Below are positions 1 through 8,963 of a stretch of 64,000 nucleotides of DNA, piece after piece (positions within the stretch are counted from its first letter, which is position 1; each line of letters begins with the position of its first letter). Made by a program: the position numbers and the translations under genes. The notes beneath the pieces were generated by a model. That model was not told the DNA's origin. It was given only the letters and a program-made list of their open reading frames with translations, and ran no database searches. Source of the DNA: Rhodococcus sp. KBS0724 (GTDB lineage Bacteria; Actinomycetota; Actinomycetes; Mycobacteriales; Mycobacteriaceae); contig NZ_VCBX02000001.1 of assembly GCF_005938745.2 (NCBI RefSeq), positions 4,478,501-4,542,500 of the forward strand, in the 5' to 3' direction.

Positions 1-2
1 CC

Positions 3-1127
3 AAAATCGGCGGCGGCGGCATGGGCGCCGTCTGGCTGGCCCGCGACACCCTCCTCAGCCGCGACGTCGCGGTGAAACAGGTCACAACCACCGCCGGCCT
101 CGACAACGAGAGCGCCGAGGAGATCCGCGCACGAACACTTCGTGAAGGCCGCAACGCCGCCAAACTCTCGCACCCCCACTCCATCGGCATGTACGACGTC
201 GCTCTCGAAGCCGGCGAACCGTGGCTGGTCATGGAGTACTTCCCGTCTCGCAGCCTCGCACAGGCCATGAACCTCGCCGACACGCTGCCACCCCTCGAAG
301 TTGCCCAGATCGGCGCTCAGATCGCCGCGGCACTCGCAGAATCGCACGCCGCCGGAATCGTCCATCGCGACATCAAACCGGGCAACATCCTCATTGCCGA
401 TCGCGGCGACTCCCTGGGCATCGTCAAGATCAGCGACTTCGGAATCGCGCGCGCCAAGAGTGACGGATCGGACCGCCAAGACGAAGTCATCACCGGCACC
501 CCCGCCTACTTCGCCCCCGAAGTCGCCCGCGGCGACGACCCCACCGAAGCCAGCGACGTCTTCTCCCTCGGCTCGACTCTCTTCACGGTGATCGAAGGTC
601 AACCGCCCTTCGGAATCGACTCCGACGCAATTGCATTGCTGCACCGAGTCGCCAAAGCCGAGATCTACCGTCCCACCAGATCCGGACCGCTCACGGACGT
701 ACTGCTCCAGCTTCTCGAACCGGATCCGACGCGCCGGCCCACCATGGCACAGGCCCGCGACGCACTCGCCGCGGTGGCAACCGGGGGCGGTTCCGTCGAT
801 CAGCTGATCGACATCCCCGTCTACTCATCCGACGGAGCGGTTCCGGCGTGGGCACACCGCACCACCCAACTCCCCGACCCGCACCGACGCAATCGTCTGG
901 TCGGCCACACGGTCACCGGACTGCCTGCGGTGCAACAGAACACGCCACTCGGCTCTGTCCCCAGCCCGCTTGACCTGTTTTCGTGGCCGCCTCGGATACC
1001 CACCGGACCCGCCGACGCGAGCACCCGCGACAAAGTGGTCGCCTGGGCGCCGCTGGCCATGACCGCGATGGTGGCGATCATCATCGCGGCAATACTCATC
1101 GTGCTTGTCCTGGTGTTCACTGTTTGA
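3..1127 (+). CDS. Serine/threonine protein kinase, 5' end outside window
   Basis: Phosphorylates Ser/Thr residues of target proteins; the kinase domain is cytoplasmic. The window opens inside the glycine-rich loop (IGGGGMGAVWLARD), so the true start lies upstream and the first in-window ATG at 21 is not the start. The catalytic Lys (VAVKQV), the HRDIKPGN catalytic loop, DFGIA and the PAYFAPE activation segment are all present. A hydrophobic stretch forms the last 25 or so residues and the protein ends straight after it, so there is no extracellular sensor such as the PASTA repeats of PknB. The linker before it is Pro-rich. The 3' end overlaps the convergent oxidase gene by 11 nt. Family assignment is certain; substrate unknown. 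Confidence 0.95.
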   Translation, partial: KIGGGGMGAVWLARDTLLSRDVAVKQVTTTAGLDNESAEEIRARTLREGRNAAKLSHPHSIGMYDVALEAGEPWLVMEYFPSRSLAQAMNLADTLPPLEVAQIGAQIAAALAESHAAGIVHRDIKPGNILIADRGDSLGIVKISDFGIARAKSDGSDRQDEVITGTPAYFAPEVARGDDPTEASDVFSLGSTLFTVIEGQPPFGIDSDAIALLHRVAKAEIYRPTRSGPLTDVLLQLLEPDPTRRPTMAQARDALAAVATGGGSVDQLIDIPVYSSDGAVPAWAHRTTQLPDPHRRNRLVGHTVTGLPAVQQNTPLGSVPSPLDLFSWPPRIPTGPADASTRDKVVAWAPLAMTAMVAIIIAAILIVLVLVFTV

Positions 1128-2523
1128 GCGCCGATGCAGCCGGCTGGATATTGGCGTTGAGATGAAACACGTTGTCCGGGTCGTACCGTGCCTTGATCTG
1201 GGACAGACGCGCGTACTTGCCCGTTCCGTACGAGCTGCGAACCCGCTCTTCGTCCGCGTCGGTCATGAAATTGACGTAGCCACCAGGATTGGTCGACAAG
1301 GGACGCAACGCTTCCCAGAGATTCCGCACCCACGTTCGATCCAGATCCAGAGTCCCGGCATCCGTTGCCGTGGCGGTCATGTTGCACACGTAGTGCGGGG
1401 AGCGGGAACCACCGAACGCGGTATCGTCCTCGCCGACCGCGGTGAAGGCGCCTTGCAGCGGGAAGATCGGGATGAAAGACATCGGTGACGACTTCTTCAC
1501 CGCATGTTCGGTCAGAACACCGATCACCTCATCGGAGAGATCCCCCAGGTCCAAAGCCTTCTCGTACGCGTACGCACCCCACGGTTCGGCGTCGTCGAGC
1601 ATCGACTGCAACCCCGTGTACGGGAGCGGTGTGACGAACTCGAACAACGGCGGCAACGCTTCCCTGATGGGCGCAATCACCTGTGCATGCTCCTGCGCGG
1701 AACCGAAACCGGCTACCAGCAAGGCATATCCGGGATGAAAGTGGAATTGCTCCGGCACAAAGGCCGCCGGCGGCGCGGACAGCGTGGAGGCAATCAACGC
1801 ACCGACGTTACGAGGCAGAGCAGGCACCACGTCGCGGCACAAACGCAGCGCATCCGGCCCGTCGTCCATCCCCCAGAAGAAGAACCCGAGATGCACTTCC
1901 GGTCCGATCGCGCTCAGCCGATACTCGAACTCGGTCACCACACCGAAGTTGCCTCCCCCGCCCCGCAACGCCCAGAACAAATCGGGGTGGTCGTCTTGCG
2001 ACGCGCGCACAACCTCCCCGTCGGCAAGTACCACCTCCGCCGATGCCAGGTTGTCGATCGACAAGCCGAGCGTTCGGGTCAGCCACCCCATACCGCCGCC
2101 GAGTGTCAGACCGCCCACTCCGGTATCGCTGATCACCCCACCGGTCACTGCCAGGCCGTGTTCCTGCGTCGCGGCATCCAGGTTTGCCAAGGTCGCCCCG
2201 CCGCCTGCTCGCGCCGTACGAGCCGACGGATCCACACTCACGGTGTTCAGCGCGCTGAGATCGATCATCAGGCCGCCCTCGCACACCGAAGCCCCACGAT
2301 ACGAATGCCCACCACCGCGAACAGACACCTCCAGATCGTGTTCTCGCGCATACCCCAGCGCCGCAGCCACGTCCGCCGGCGAAAGACATCGGGCGATCCC
2401 AGCCGGCCGGTGATCGATCGAGCCGTTCCAGATGGCCCGAGCGTCGTCGTAGCCCGAATCTTCCGGGCCGAAAACCGGGCCGGTGACAGACGATCTCAAC
2501 GGCTCGATATCAATGATTGTCAT
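1117..2523 (-). CDS. FAD-linked oxidase, berberine-bridge-enzyme (BBE) family
   Basis: A 468-residue flavoprotein oxidase of the PCMH/BBE type. The N-terminal FAD-binding domain has RGGGHSY near residue 70, whose His normally carries the covalent 8-alpha-histidyl FAD. GLTLGGGMGWL and the RGGGGNFGVVTEF segment follow. The C-terminal BBE motif (YGTGKYARLSQIKARYDPDNVFHLNANI) is intact. The second flavin-linking Cys of bicovalent members is not seen (SDTGVGG at that place), so monocovalent attachment is likely. Substrate unknown; relatives oxidise sugars or aromatic secondary metabolites. Its ATG overlaps the stop of the upstream methyltransferase by 4 nt (ATGA), so the two genes are co-translated. 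Confidence 0.92.
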   Translation of the reverse strand: MTIIDIEPLRSSVTGPVFGPEDSGYDDARAIWNGSIDHRPAGIARCLSPADVAAALGYAREHDLEVSVRGGGHSYRGASVCEGGLMIDLSALNTVSVDPSARTARAGGGATLANLDAATQEHGLAVTGGVISDTGVGGLTLGGGMGWLTRTLGLSIDNLASAEVVLADGEVVRASQDDHPDLFWALRGGGGNFGVVTEFEYRLSAIGPEVHLGFFFWGMDDGPDALRLCRDVVPALPRNVGALIASTLSAPPAAFVPEQFHFHPGYALLVAGFGSAQEHAQVIAPIREALPPLFEFVTPLPYTGLQSMLDDAEPWGAYAYEKALDLGDLSDEVIGVLTEHAVKKSSPMSFIPIFPLQGAFTAVGEDDTAFGGSRSPHYVCNMTATATDAGTLDLDRTWVRNLWEALRPLSTNPGGYVNFMTDADEERVRSSYGTGKYARLSQIKARYDPDNVFHLNANIQPAASALKQ

Positions 2524-3368
2524 GACGTACTCCTGACACCTGTGACGAGTAGGTACTCCCAGCCCATGCCCGGGGAATCCCCTCCTGCCATGTACCTTCG
2601 AGCCAAGTCGACAAGATCCCGGTCGAGGGCCTCCGCCTTGGCGACGTCGTCGGCAATGTTGCGGTAGACGGCGATCGTCGGCCCGTAATTCTCCTTGAAA
2701 AAGTCGCGAAACTCTTCCGGATCACGGAACCTGCTCACCTGCAGCACTTCTCGGCGCATCGTCAGGTCGCGAACCCGATCACCGAACAACTCTCGAACAT
2801 GACCCTCCTCACCCCACAACGGTGGCGGCTGCGAACCAGGAGGCGGGGCAGGTGCATACGGTTTCATGACTTTGAACATCTCTCCGATGAAACCTGTTGG
2901 CGTCCAACTCAGTACAGCAATTCTCCCGCCTTCCTTGCATACTCGAACAAGCTCATCTGCTGCTCGCTGGTGATGCGGCGCGAACATGACCCCGACGCAC
3001 GAGAGCACCACGTCGAACTCACCGTCTGCATAAGGCAGATCCTCGGCATCAGCCTCCCGCCACTCGAGTTCGACACCCGCCTCGGACGCCATCTTCCTTC
3101 CCACATCGAACAATTCGGGAGTCAAGTCGGTTGCCACCACCTGCGCTCCGAGCGCCGCCGCGGGAATAGCCACATTGCCGGAACCCGCCGCGATGTCGAG
3201 AACCTGATCACCGGCGCGCACGCCACCGGCCGCCGCCACAACAGGGCCGAGTTCCGAGATGACCTCTATTGCCACCGCCGGATAATTGCCCAACCCCCAC
3301 ATCACTCTGTGCTTGGACTTGAGGGCCCGATCCGCCTCCACTGATTCAGATTGCGCTGCCTCAGTCAT
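2520..3368 (-). CDS. Class I SAM-dependent methyltransferase
   Basis: A 282-residue methyltransferase of the UbiE/Methyltransf_11 type. Motif I (VLDIAAGSGNVAIPAA) near residue 58 binds S-adenosylmethionine, the acidic EWREADAEDLPY follows, and the post-motif DVVLSCVGVMFAPHHQ is typical of the family. It is the first gene of a two-gene operon with the BBE oxidase, so the pair probably acts on the same small molecule: oxidation plus methylation in detoxification or secondary metabolism (inference). It is divergent from the HxlR regulator, with a perfect palindrome in the 126-nt gap. Confidence 0.92.
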   Translation of the reverse strand: MTEAAQSESVEADRALKSKHRVMWGLGNYPAVAIEVISELGPVVAAAGGVRAGDQVLDIAAGSGNVAIPAAALGAQVVATDLTPELFDVGRKMASEAGVELEWREADAEDLPYADGEFDVVLSCVGVMFAPHHQRAADELVRVCKEGGRIAVLSWTPTGFIGEMFKVMKPYAPAPPPGSQPPPLWGEEGHVRELFGDRVRDLTMRREVLQVSRFRDPEEFRDFFKENYGPTIAVYRNIADDVAKAEALDRDLVDLARRYMAGGDSPGMGWEYLLVTGVRSTS

Positions 3369-3443
3369 TATCGTTCTCCTCCATCAATTTTCGAAGTACC
3401 GATTTTCGCTCTGACCTCGACGTTACGACCATCGAGCGTCACT

Positions 3444-3459
3444 GATCCAGTACTGGATC
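3444..3459. promoter_or_regulatory. 16-bp perfect palindrome, candidate HxlR operator
   Basis: GATCCAGTACTGGATC is a perfect inverted repeat lying 36 nt before the GTG of the HxlR gene and 75 nt before the methyltransferase ATG. Dimeric winged-helix HxlR proteins bind such palindromes in divergent promoters. The assignment is by position and symmetry only. Confidence 0.55.
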
Positions 3460-3494
3460 TGTACCAGCCCCACCCATCGGCCTACGATTGACAA

Positions 3495-4172
3495 GTGGGG
3501 TCGTCGTACCGCCAGTTCTGCCCCGTCGCCAAGGCGATGGAGCTACTCGACGAGCGCTGGACGCTCCTGGTCCTGCGTGAACTCATCATGGGAAGTACCC
3601 ATTTCAACGACCTTCGACGCGGCCTCCCCCGCATGTCGCCGACATTGCTGTCCAAACGTCTGCACCAACTCACTGCTGCCGGAATCACTTACCGAGACAA
3701 CACCGACGGAGCCGTCACGTACCGCCTCACCGACGCCGGGCACGAGCTCCGCCCCGTCGTCGAGGCATTGGGAATCTGGGGCACCCGCTGGATCGGCGAA
3801 CTCGGCGATCAGGATCTCGATCCCAAACTCCTTCTGTGGGACATGCATCGACGGGTGGATCACTCCGCTGTACCCGACGGAAAAACAGTGGTGCACTTCA
3901 TCTTTTCCGAAATCGATCGACATTCACGAAACTGGTGGCTGGTCATCAACTCCGACGACGTCGAGGTCTGCGACCTCGACCCGGGATTCGACGTCACTGT
4001 GTCCATATCTGCCGGGCTCAGGCCGCTGACCGAGATCTGGCGCGGCGACCTGACGTGGTCCGACGCCATCCGATCCGGTGAGGTCACCATCTCCGGGCCG
4101 GAACCCCTGCGCCGTAGCCTGCCGTCGTGGTTCGAACTCTCCACCTTTGCCGCAACTCCCCGGCCTGTATAG
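3495..4172 (+). CDS. HxlR-family winged-helix transcriptional regulator
   Basis: A 225-residue regulator starting at GTG. The HxlR winged helix occupies residues 5-100, with the signature CPVAKAMELLDERWTLLVLREL and MSPTLLSKRLHQL as recognition region. The remaining 110 residues resemble the SCP-2-like domain that many actinobacterial HxlR proteins carry, a possible ligand pocket. The conserved Cys near the N-terminus (FCPVAK) is the residue used by redox-sensing family members. Divergent orientation and the palindrome at 3444-3459 suggest that it controls the methyltransferase/oxidase operon and itself. Confidence 0.92.
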   Translation: MGSSYRQFCPVAKAMELLDERWTLLVLRELIMGSTHFNDLRRGLPRMSPTLLSKRLHQLTAAGITYRDNTDGAVTYRLTDAGHELRPVVEALGIWGTRWIGELGDQDLDPKLLLWDMHRRVDHSAVPDGKTVVHFIFSEIDRHSRNWWLVINSDDVEVCDLDPGFDVTVSISAGLRPLTEIWRGDLTWSDAIRSGEVTISGPEPLRRSLPSWFELSTFAATPRPV

Positions 4173-4283
4173 CGCACACCCCACCAGCCCCGTTCCATCC
4201 CGTTACAGAGTTGTTGCACACCGTGACACAGTCGACGAACAGTGACCACCTGACGGTGACACTGACCGAGCAGCCTCGTCTGT

Positions 4284-4868
4284 ATGCCCAGCCACCGTGG
4301 AATCATCCGCATCCTCGCACTCGGTGCAGTCGCATTCGGAGCACTCACGCTCAGCGCGTGCTCGTACACCGAAGCGGCTGAACCCAAGCGCGGTAACTAC
4401 CTTGCCACTCAGCCTGATTCAGGACCCTCAGGTGGTGAGATCGAGGACAGTCTCAGCGTGGAGGACACTCATGTGCCCGCACTGGCCCGTCTCGATTCCG
4501 CACTTCTCACAGCGCTACAGTCGGCGGCAGCCGATGCCCGGGCGTCAGGGGTGGACATGCACGTCACCTCCGGATGGCGGTCCGCCGCCTACCAACAGAG
4601 ACTGTTCGACGAAGCCGTTGTCAAGTACGGAAGCGTGAATGAAGCGTCCAAGTGGGTGCACACCCCGAGCCTGTCCAAACACGTCAGCGGACAGGCCGTC
4701 GACATCGGTCCGACAGACGCTAACGACTGGCTCGTCAGGCACGGCAGCGACTACGGCCTCTGTCAGACCTATTCCAACGAGATGTGGCATTTCGAATTGG
4801 CCACCACCCCGGGTGGAGAATGCCCGCCCCAGCTGAGCAACCCTTCGGACGAGAGAGCGGAAGGCTGA
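4284..4868 (+). CDS. D-Ala-D-Ala carboxypeptidase/dipeptidase lipoprotein, VanY (M15B) family
   Basis: A 194-residue exported lipoprotein. A hydrophobic leader ends in the lipobox LSAC near residue 26. The mature part holds the VanY/M15B zinc peptidase core: SGWRSAAYQQRLF, then KHVSGQAVDIG with the zinc His and Asp, and EMWHFEL with the catalytic Glu and last zinc His. It probably trims the terminal D-Ala from peptidoglycan stem peptides at the outer membrane face. It is the first gene of a probable four-gene operon with a PAP2 phosphatase (2-nt gap) and a two-component system, a layout that recalls glycopeptide-sensing van loci. The 110-nt upstream region holds repeated GTGACAC/GTGACC words that may be response-regulator half-sites. 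Confidence 0.9.
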   Translation: MPSHRGIIRILALGAVAFGALTLSACSYTEAAEPKRGNYLATQPDSGPSGGEIEDSLSVEDTHVPALARLDSALLTALQSAAADARASGVDMHVTSGWRSAAYQQRLFDEAVVKYGSVNEASKWVHTPSLSKHVSGQAVDIGPTDANDWLVRHGSDYGLCQTYSNEMWHFELATTPGGECPPQLSNPSDERAEG

Positions 4869-4870
4869 CA

Positions 4871-5512
4871 GTGACACGAGTCAAACCAACGAGACTGATT
4901 GCCGCACTGGCACTCTTGATCCTCGGAGTCATCGAGTTCGAAGTGGCGGTCAACACGACCGGAGGTCAGATCGTCGACCAACAACTCATGGTGGGCGCGG
5001 CCACGTCCGGAGGACTCAGGGCGTTCTCCACCGAGTTCATCGGCCTCGTCACCCCAATTCTGCTAGTGGGAGGAGTGCTCATGGTGCTCATGATCACGTT
5101 GCGCAACAACCCGATTGCGCTGGCACTGCGCGTCGCCGTCGTGACCCTCGGCCCCATCACCACGGCGTGGGTTCTCAAACAATCGCTGGATCGACCTAAT
5201 CTGAATGGTCTGGTGATGCACAATTCTTTTCCCAGCGGGACGCTGACGGCTATCGCTGCACTCGTCTGCGCGATCGTGCTCGCCACACCCGCCAGATGGC
5301 GGGTACTCGTCGCCGTCAACGGCGCGCTCATCACCATCGGGACCGCGATCTCCGTAGTCGTGTTGCAATGGCACCGGCCGAGTGACGTTCTCGGTGCACT
5401 ACTCCTCGTCGGTTGCTACACCCTCGCGGTGTCGGCATTTCCGTTGAACACCACCGCCGCACGGCACGCGGTACTGGCAAACTCCGGTAACGAACGACTC
5501 TCGAGTGTGTGA
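4871..5512 (+). CDS. PAP2-family membrane phosphatase
   Basis: A 213-residue integral membrane protein of the type 2 phosphatidic acid phosphatase superfamily; relatives dephosphorylate undecaprenyl diphosphate or lipid phosphates. The chosen GTG lies 2 nt after the VanY-like stop and is followed by a positively charged N-terminus and first membrane segment; a longer reading from 4784 would overlap the previous gene by 85 nt. Motif 1 is present as KQSLDRP and motif 3 as QWHRPSD. Motif 2 reads FPSGT instead of PSGH, so the usual leaving-group His is missing. Role in wall-lipid recycling is inferred from the neighbours. Confidence 0.85.
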   Translation: MTRVKPTRLIAALALLILGVIEFEVAVNTTGGQIVDQQLMVGAATSGGLRAFSTEFIGLVTPILLVGGVLMVLMITLRNNPIALALRVAVVTLGPITTAWVLKQSLDRPNLNGLVMHNSFPSGTLTAIAALVCAIVLATPARWRVLVAVNGALITIGTAISVVVLQWHRPSDVLGALLLVGCYTLAVSAFPLNTTAARHAVLANSGNERLSSV

Positions 5513-5565
5513 CACCTGTACCGTGGGCTGACCGAGATTCCTCCGACCACGGAAGGCCTGAGATC

Positions 5566-6264
5566 ATGGTGAGCATCCTGTTCATAGAAGACGATCCAGC
5601 GGTGGCCGAGGCAATCACGTTGGGGCTGAACCGACTCGGGCACAACGTCAGCCATCGCCCCGACGGTAACGGCGATTTCGACGACGCCCTGGGCGCCACA
5701 GATCTCGTCCTGCTCGACCTCGGGCTCCCAGGGGCTGACGGTTACGAGATCTGTCGACGAATCCGCACCCGCAGTTCGATCCCGATCATCATCCTGACCG
5801 CTCGATCCGACGACATCGACACCGTTGCCGGTCTCGAGGCCGGCGCCGACGACTACGTCGTCAAACCGGCCAGTCCGCGTGTCCTCGATGCTCGGATCAA
5901 AGCCGTCGTGCGGCGCTCGGCGCCCGCAACGACGCGTCCAGACGTGGCGCCGGGTGCAGAGACGTTCGGCGACCTGGAATTGGATCGGTCGTCATTGCAG
6001 GTCCGCAAGGCCGGGACGCTGTTGACGCTCACCCCCACCGAACTCCGACTGATACTGGCACTGACCGAGAATCCCGGACAGGTTCTCAGCCGTCGACAGT
6101 TGTTGTCCGCAGCCTGGGACCAGGAGTACCTGGGCGATTCCCGAATCGTCGACGCAGCGGTGCAGCGACTGCGTGGAAAGATCGAGGACGACCCAGCAGT
6201 ACCGACAGTCATCGAAACCGTGCGCGGCTTCGGCTATCGCTTCAACACCGGCTCAGCTCGATGA
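5566..6264 (+). CDS. OmpR/PhoB-family response regulator
   Basis: A 232-residue two-component regulator. The receiver domain (residues 1-118) has the acidic pair EDD, the phospho-acceptor in LVLLDLGLPGADG, and the switch and Lys residues in LTAR and VVKP. A winged-helix Trans_reg_C domain fills the C-terminus (LTLTPTELRLILALTENPG and VIETVRGFGYRF). The start at 5566 follows GGAAGG at good spacing; a GTG at 5509 would add 19 non-conserved residues. The last four bases (ATGA) overlap the kinase start. It probably controls its own operon, which also encodes wall enzymes. Confidence 0.93.
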   Translation: MVSILFIEDDPAVAEAITLGLNRLGHNVSHRPDGNGDFDDALGATDLVLLDLGLPGADGYEICRRIRTRSSIPIIILTARSDDIDTVAGLEAGADDYVVKPASPRVLDARIKAVVRRSAPATTRPDVAPGAETFGDLELDRSSLQVRKAGTLLTLTPTELRLILALTENPGQVLSRRQLLSAAWDQEYLGDSRIVDAAVQRLRGKIEDDPAVPTVIETVRGFGYRFNTGSAR

Positions 6265-7667
6265 GACCGACCTGGTTTCGGGTCGACGGCCTGCGGACCC
6301 GGCTCGTGCTCGTGTTCATCGCGATCGTCGTGATCATCGCCGGAGGAACAGCCGGCGTCGTCTCGCTCATGGCGCGGTCATGGATCTATTCCAATGCTCA
6401 GGACGTGGCAACGGCACAGTTTCGCGACGAACTACAGTCGCTGAACGGCATGCCGGTGGACGGATTGACACCCGCCAATCTCTCCCAGGTCTTCCCCTCC
6501 GACATGACACTGATCGCGGGCGGTGAGGTAATCCGCCAAGGATCCGTCGATCCCTCGACGATCCCACCGAGCTTCGACAGCGGTTTGGACAGTGCCAAAC
6601 TCATTCGCTTCGAACGGCTCGACTCCCAGCGCATTCTGCTGGGAATGTCGGTCTACGTCACGGACACGACCTCGGCGGACGGTTACGACGACCAGACACT
6701 CGTGAAGGCCGTCACTGTCCGGCCACTGGTGGGCGTGCAAGACAAGTTCGACGACTTGCTTCGGGCTGTCGGCCTCACCCTCGCTGCGGGCGTATTGGTG
6801 AGTGGCCTGCTCGGACTCTGGATCGCGTCGACGCTGGTGCGTCCGCTGAAGCGTCTGGACGACGCTGCGGCCCGTGCCGCCGACGGCGACCTGAGCGTCC
6901 GGCTCCCCGAAGACGGAGTAGCCGAACTCGCTCAGGTGACAACAACATTCAACAACCTGGTGGCCCGCAACGAAGCGGTGATCACCGGGCTCGAAGAATC
7001 GGAAGAGCAGGCAAGACGGTTCGTCGCCGACGTCTCTCACGAGCTTCGGACGCCATTGGCCGCCCTGGTGCCGGTCAGCGAAATACTTCGCGAAGAGATC
7101 CCTAACCTTCCGCCGGACGCCGGCGCCGCCGCGCGCATCGTGAGCAGTGAAATCGGCAAACTCGCCCGACTGGTCGAAGACCTGATCGAAATGTCTCGCC
7201 ACGACTCACAACAGGCAAAACTCGTCCTCGACGACGTCGACCTCGTCGAACTGGCCGAGCGCACACTCGCAAGCCGAGGCTGGACCGAAACCGTCGAACT
7301 GAACGCGCCCGAAAGCATCAGCGGCAGAGTGGATTCGCGTCGGATCGACGTAGTCGTCGCGAACCTCGTCGGCAATGCGCTGCGTCACGGTTCACCCCCG
7401 GTTCGCGTCGAGTTGAGCGGCGAATCAGGTTACGCCGTCATCGCCGTCGTCGACCACGGTCCCGGGATTTCGCCCCAGGACCGGCAGGCGGTATTTCGCC
7501 GGTTCTACAAGGTGGACACCGCGCGCGGACGGAGCGAGGGCAGCGGGTTGGGACTCTCGCTTGCTGTCGAGAACGTCCACTTGCACGGCGGCACCATCGG
7601 CGTCGACCAGGTGGATGGACACACAGTTTTCACAGTTCGCCTCCCCATTGACAACCAATACCCATGA
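6261..7667 (+). CDS. Two-component sensor histidine kinase
   Basis: A 468-residue membrane kinase. A first membrane helix at residues 15-40 and a second near 165-195 enclose an extracytoplasmic sensor of about 130 residues. A HAMP domain follows (STLVRPLKRLDDAAARAADGDLSVRL), then the H-box FVADVSHELRTPLA with the phospho-His, the N-box VVANLVGNALRHG and the G-boxes DHGPGIS and GSGLGLSL. It pairs with the overlapping response regulator. Architecture resembles CseC/VanS-type envelope sensors. The signal is unknown; the VanY-like and PAP2 genes in the operon point to wall damage or wall-active compounds. Confidence 0.93.
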   Translation: MRPTWFRVDGLRTRLVLVFIAIVVIIAGGTAGVVSLMARSWIYSNAQDVATAQFRDELQSLNGMPVDGLTPANLSQVFPSDMTLIAGGEVIRQGSVDPSTIPPSFDSGLDSAKLIRFERLDSQRILLGMSVYVTDTTSADGYDDQTLVKAVTVRPLVGVQDKFDDLLRAVGLTLAAGVLVSGLLGLWIASTLVRPLKRLDDAAARAADGDLSVRLPEDGVAELAQVTTTFNNLVARNEAVITGLEESEEQARRFVADVSHELRTPLAALVPVSEILREEIPNLPPDAGAAARIVSSEIGKLARLVEDLIEMSRHDSQQAKLVLDDVDLVELAERTLASRGWTETVELNAPESISGRVDSRRIDVVVANLVGNALRHGSPPVRVELSGESGYAVIAVVDHGPGISPQDRQAVFRRFYKVDTARGRSEGSGLGLSLAVENVHLHGGTIGVDQVDGHTVFTVRLPIDNQYP

Positions 7668-7751
7668 CCACATTTTGGGATTCAAGTTTCAGCATGTGAA
7701 ATAGCCGGAGTACCGTCAGAGCCCTCAGCTAAGAAGAACGGGAGGCTCACC

Positions 7752-8957
7752 ATGACGGAGGCGTCACGGCTGGAAAAATCGGTAGTCACACCGCGGGCGT
7801 GGGCGATGCTTGCCCTCGGTGTTGCCGCCCAAGCCGCCGGAACCGTCTTCGTCAGCACACCTGCCTTCCTGATCCCGCTCCTGCATTCCGAGCACGGACT
7901 CTCCCTCGCGCAGGCCGGAACACTCGCTGCAGCACCCACTTTCGGCATGGTTCTCACACTCGTCGCATGGGGCGCGCTGGCCGACAGATTCGGCGAGAAG
8001 TGGGTCATCTCGATCGGACTTGCCTTGCCGGCAGTTGCCGCTCTGGCGGCCACCACCACCGACAACTACGCGTTGCTCGGTATCGCATTCCTGTTCGGCG
8101 GTATGTCGGCCGCCGCCACCAACGCCGCCAGCGGGCGCGTGGTTGTCGGGTGGTTCCCCAAGGACCGCCGCGGATTGGCAATGGGCATCCGGCAGATGTC
8201 CCAACCATTGGGCGTCACCATCGCGTCGGTCACCGTCCCGACGCTGGCTGCTCACTCGGGAATAGCTTCGGCGGTTGCTCTGTCCGTGGTTCTGAACGGG
8301 GCACTTGCACTTGTCTGCGCACTTGCCCTGGTCAATCCCCCTCGGCCCGTCGCCACCGCGCACGCACCCACCGCGGCCGTCAACCCCTACCGGTCGAACT
8401 CGTTCTTGTGGCGCATCCACCTGGCGTCCGCTCTGCTGGTGTTTCCGCAGTTCACACTGTCGACCTTCGGACTGGTCTGGCTGATCAACGAGCAACAGTG
8501 GGAGGCCGCACCCGCCGGTCTGCTCATCGGTGCATCGCAGTTCGTCGGGGCACTGGGACGCATCGTCGTCGGAATGTGGAGTGACCGTGCCGGCAGTCGG
8601 GTCCGGCCGCTGCGCCTGGTGTCGATATCGGCTGCCGTAGTCATGCTGGCCATGGCCGCCGCCGACGCCGCCCCCTGGGGAATCCCGGCGCTGGTACTGC
8701 TGATCGCCACCACCGTCAGTGTCGCGGACAACGGCTTGGCATTCACGTCCGTCGCCGAAGCGTCCGGGTCGCAGTGGCAGGGAAAAGCGTTGGGCGCTCA
8801 GAACACCGGGCAATTCATTGCCGCGTCCGCTGTGGGGCCGGTAGTCGGCGCACTCATCGGCGTGGTCGGGTATCCCATCGCGTTTGCGATAGTCGCAGCC
8901 TTTCCCGCCGCGGCAATCCCGTTGATACCGACACACGATCGAGATATCAGCGTCTAG
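7752..8957 (+). CDS. MFS transporter, 12 membrane segments
   Basis: A 401-residue major facilitator superfamily permease. The loop 2-3 signature reads GALADRFGEKWVISIG, and a second degenerate copy (GMWSDRAGSRVRPLR) appears in the second half, as expected for 6+6 helix symmetry. It starts at ATG 7752 after GGGAGG. It stands 84 nt behind the histidine kinase and ends 6 nt before the convergent exporter gene. The family includes antiporters for drugs, cyanate or organic acids; the substrate cannot be read from the sequence. Confidence 0.88.
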   Translation: MTEASRLEKSVVTPRAWAMLALGVAAQAAGTVFVSTPAFLIPLLHSEHGLSLAQAGTLAAAPTFGMVLTLVAWGALADRFGEKWVISIGLALPAVAALAATTTDNYALLGIAFLFGGMSAAATNAASGRVVVGWFPKDRRGLAMGIRQMSQPLGVTIASVTVPTLAAHSGIASAVALSVVLNGALALVCALALVNPPRPVATAHAPTAAVNPYRSNSFLWRIHLASALLVFPQFTLSTFGLVWLINEQQWEAAPAGLLIGASQFVGALGRIVVGMWSDRAGSRVRPLRLVSISAAVVMLAMAAADAAPWGIPALVLLIATTVSVADNGLAFTSVAEASGSQWQGKALGAQNTGQFIAASAVGPVVGALIGVVGYPIAFAIVAAFPAAAIPLIPTHDRDISV

Positions 8958-8963
8958 TTTCGT

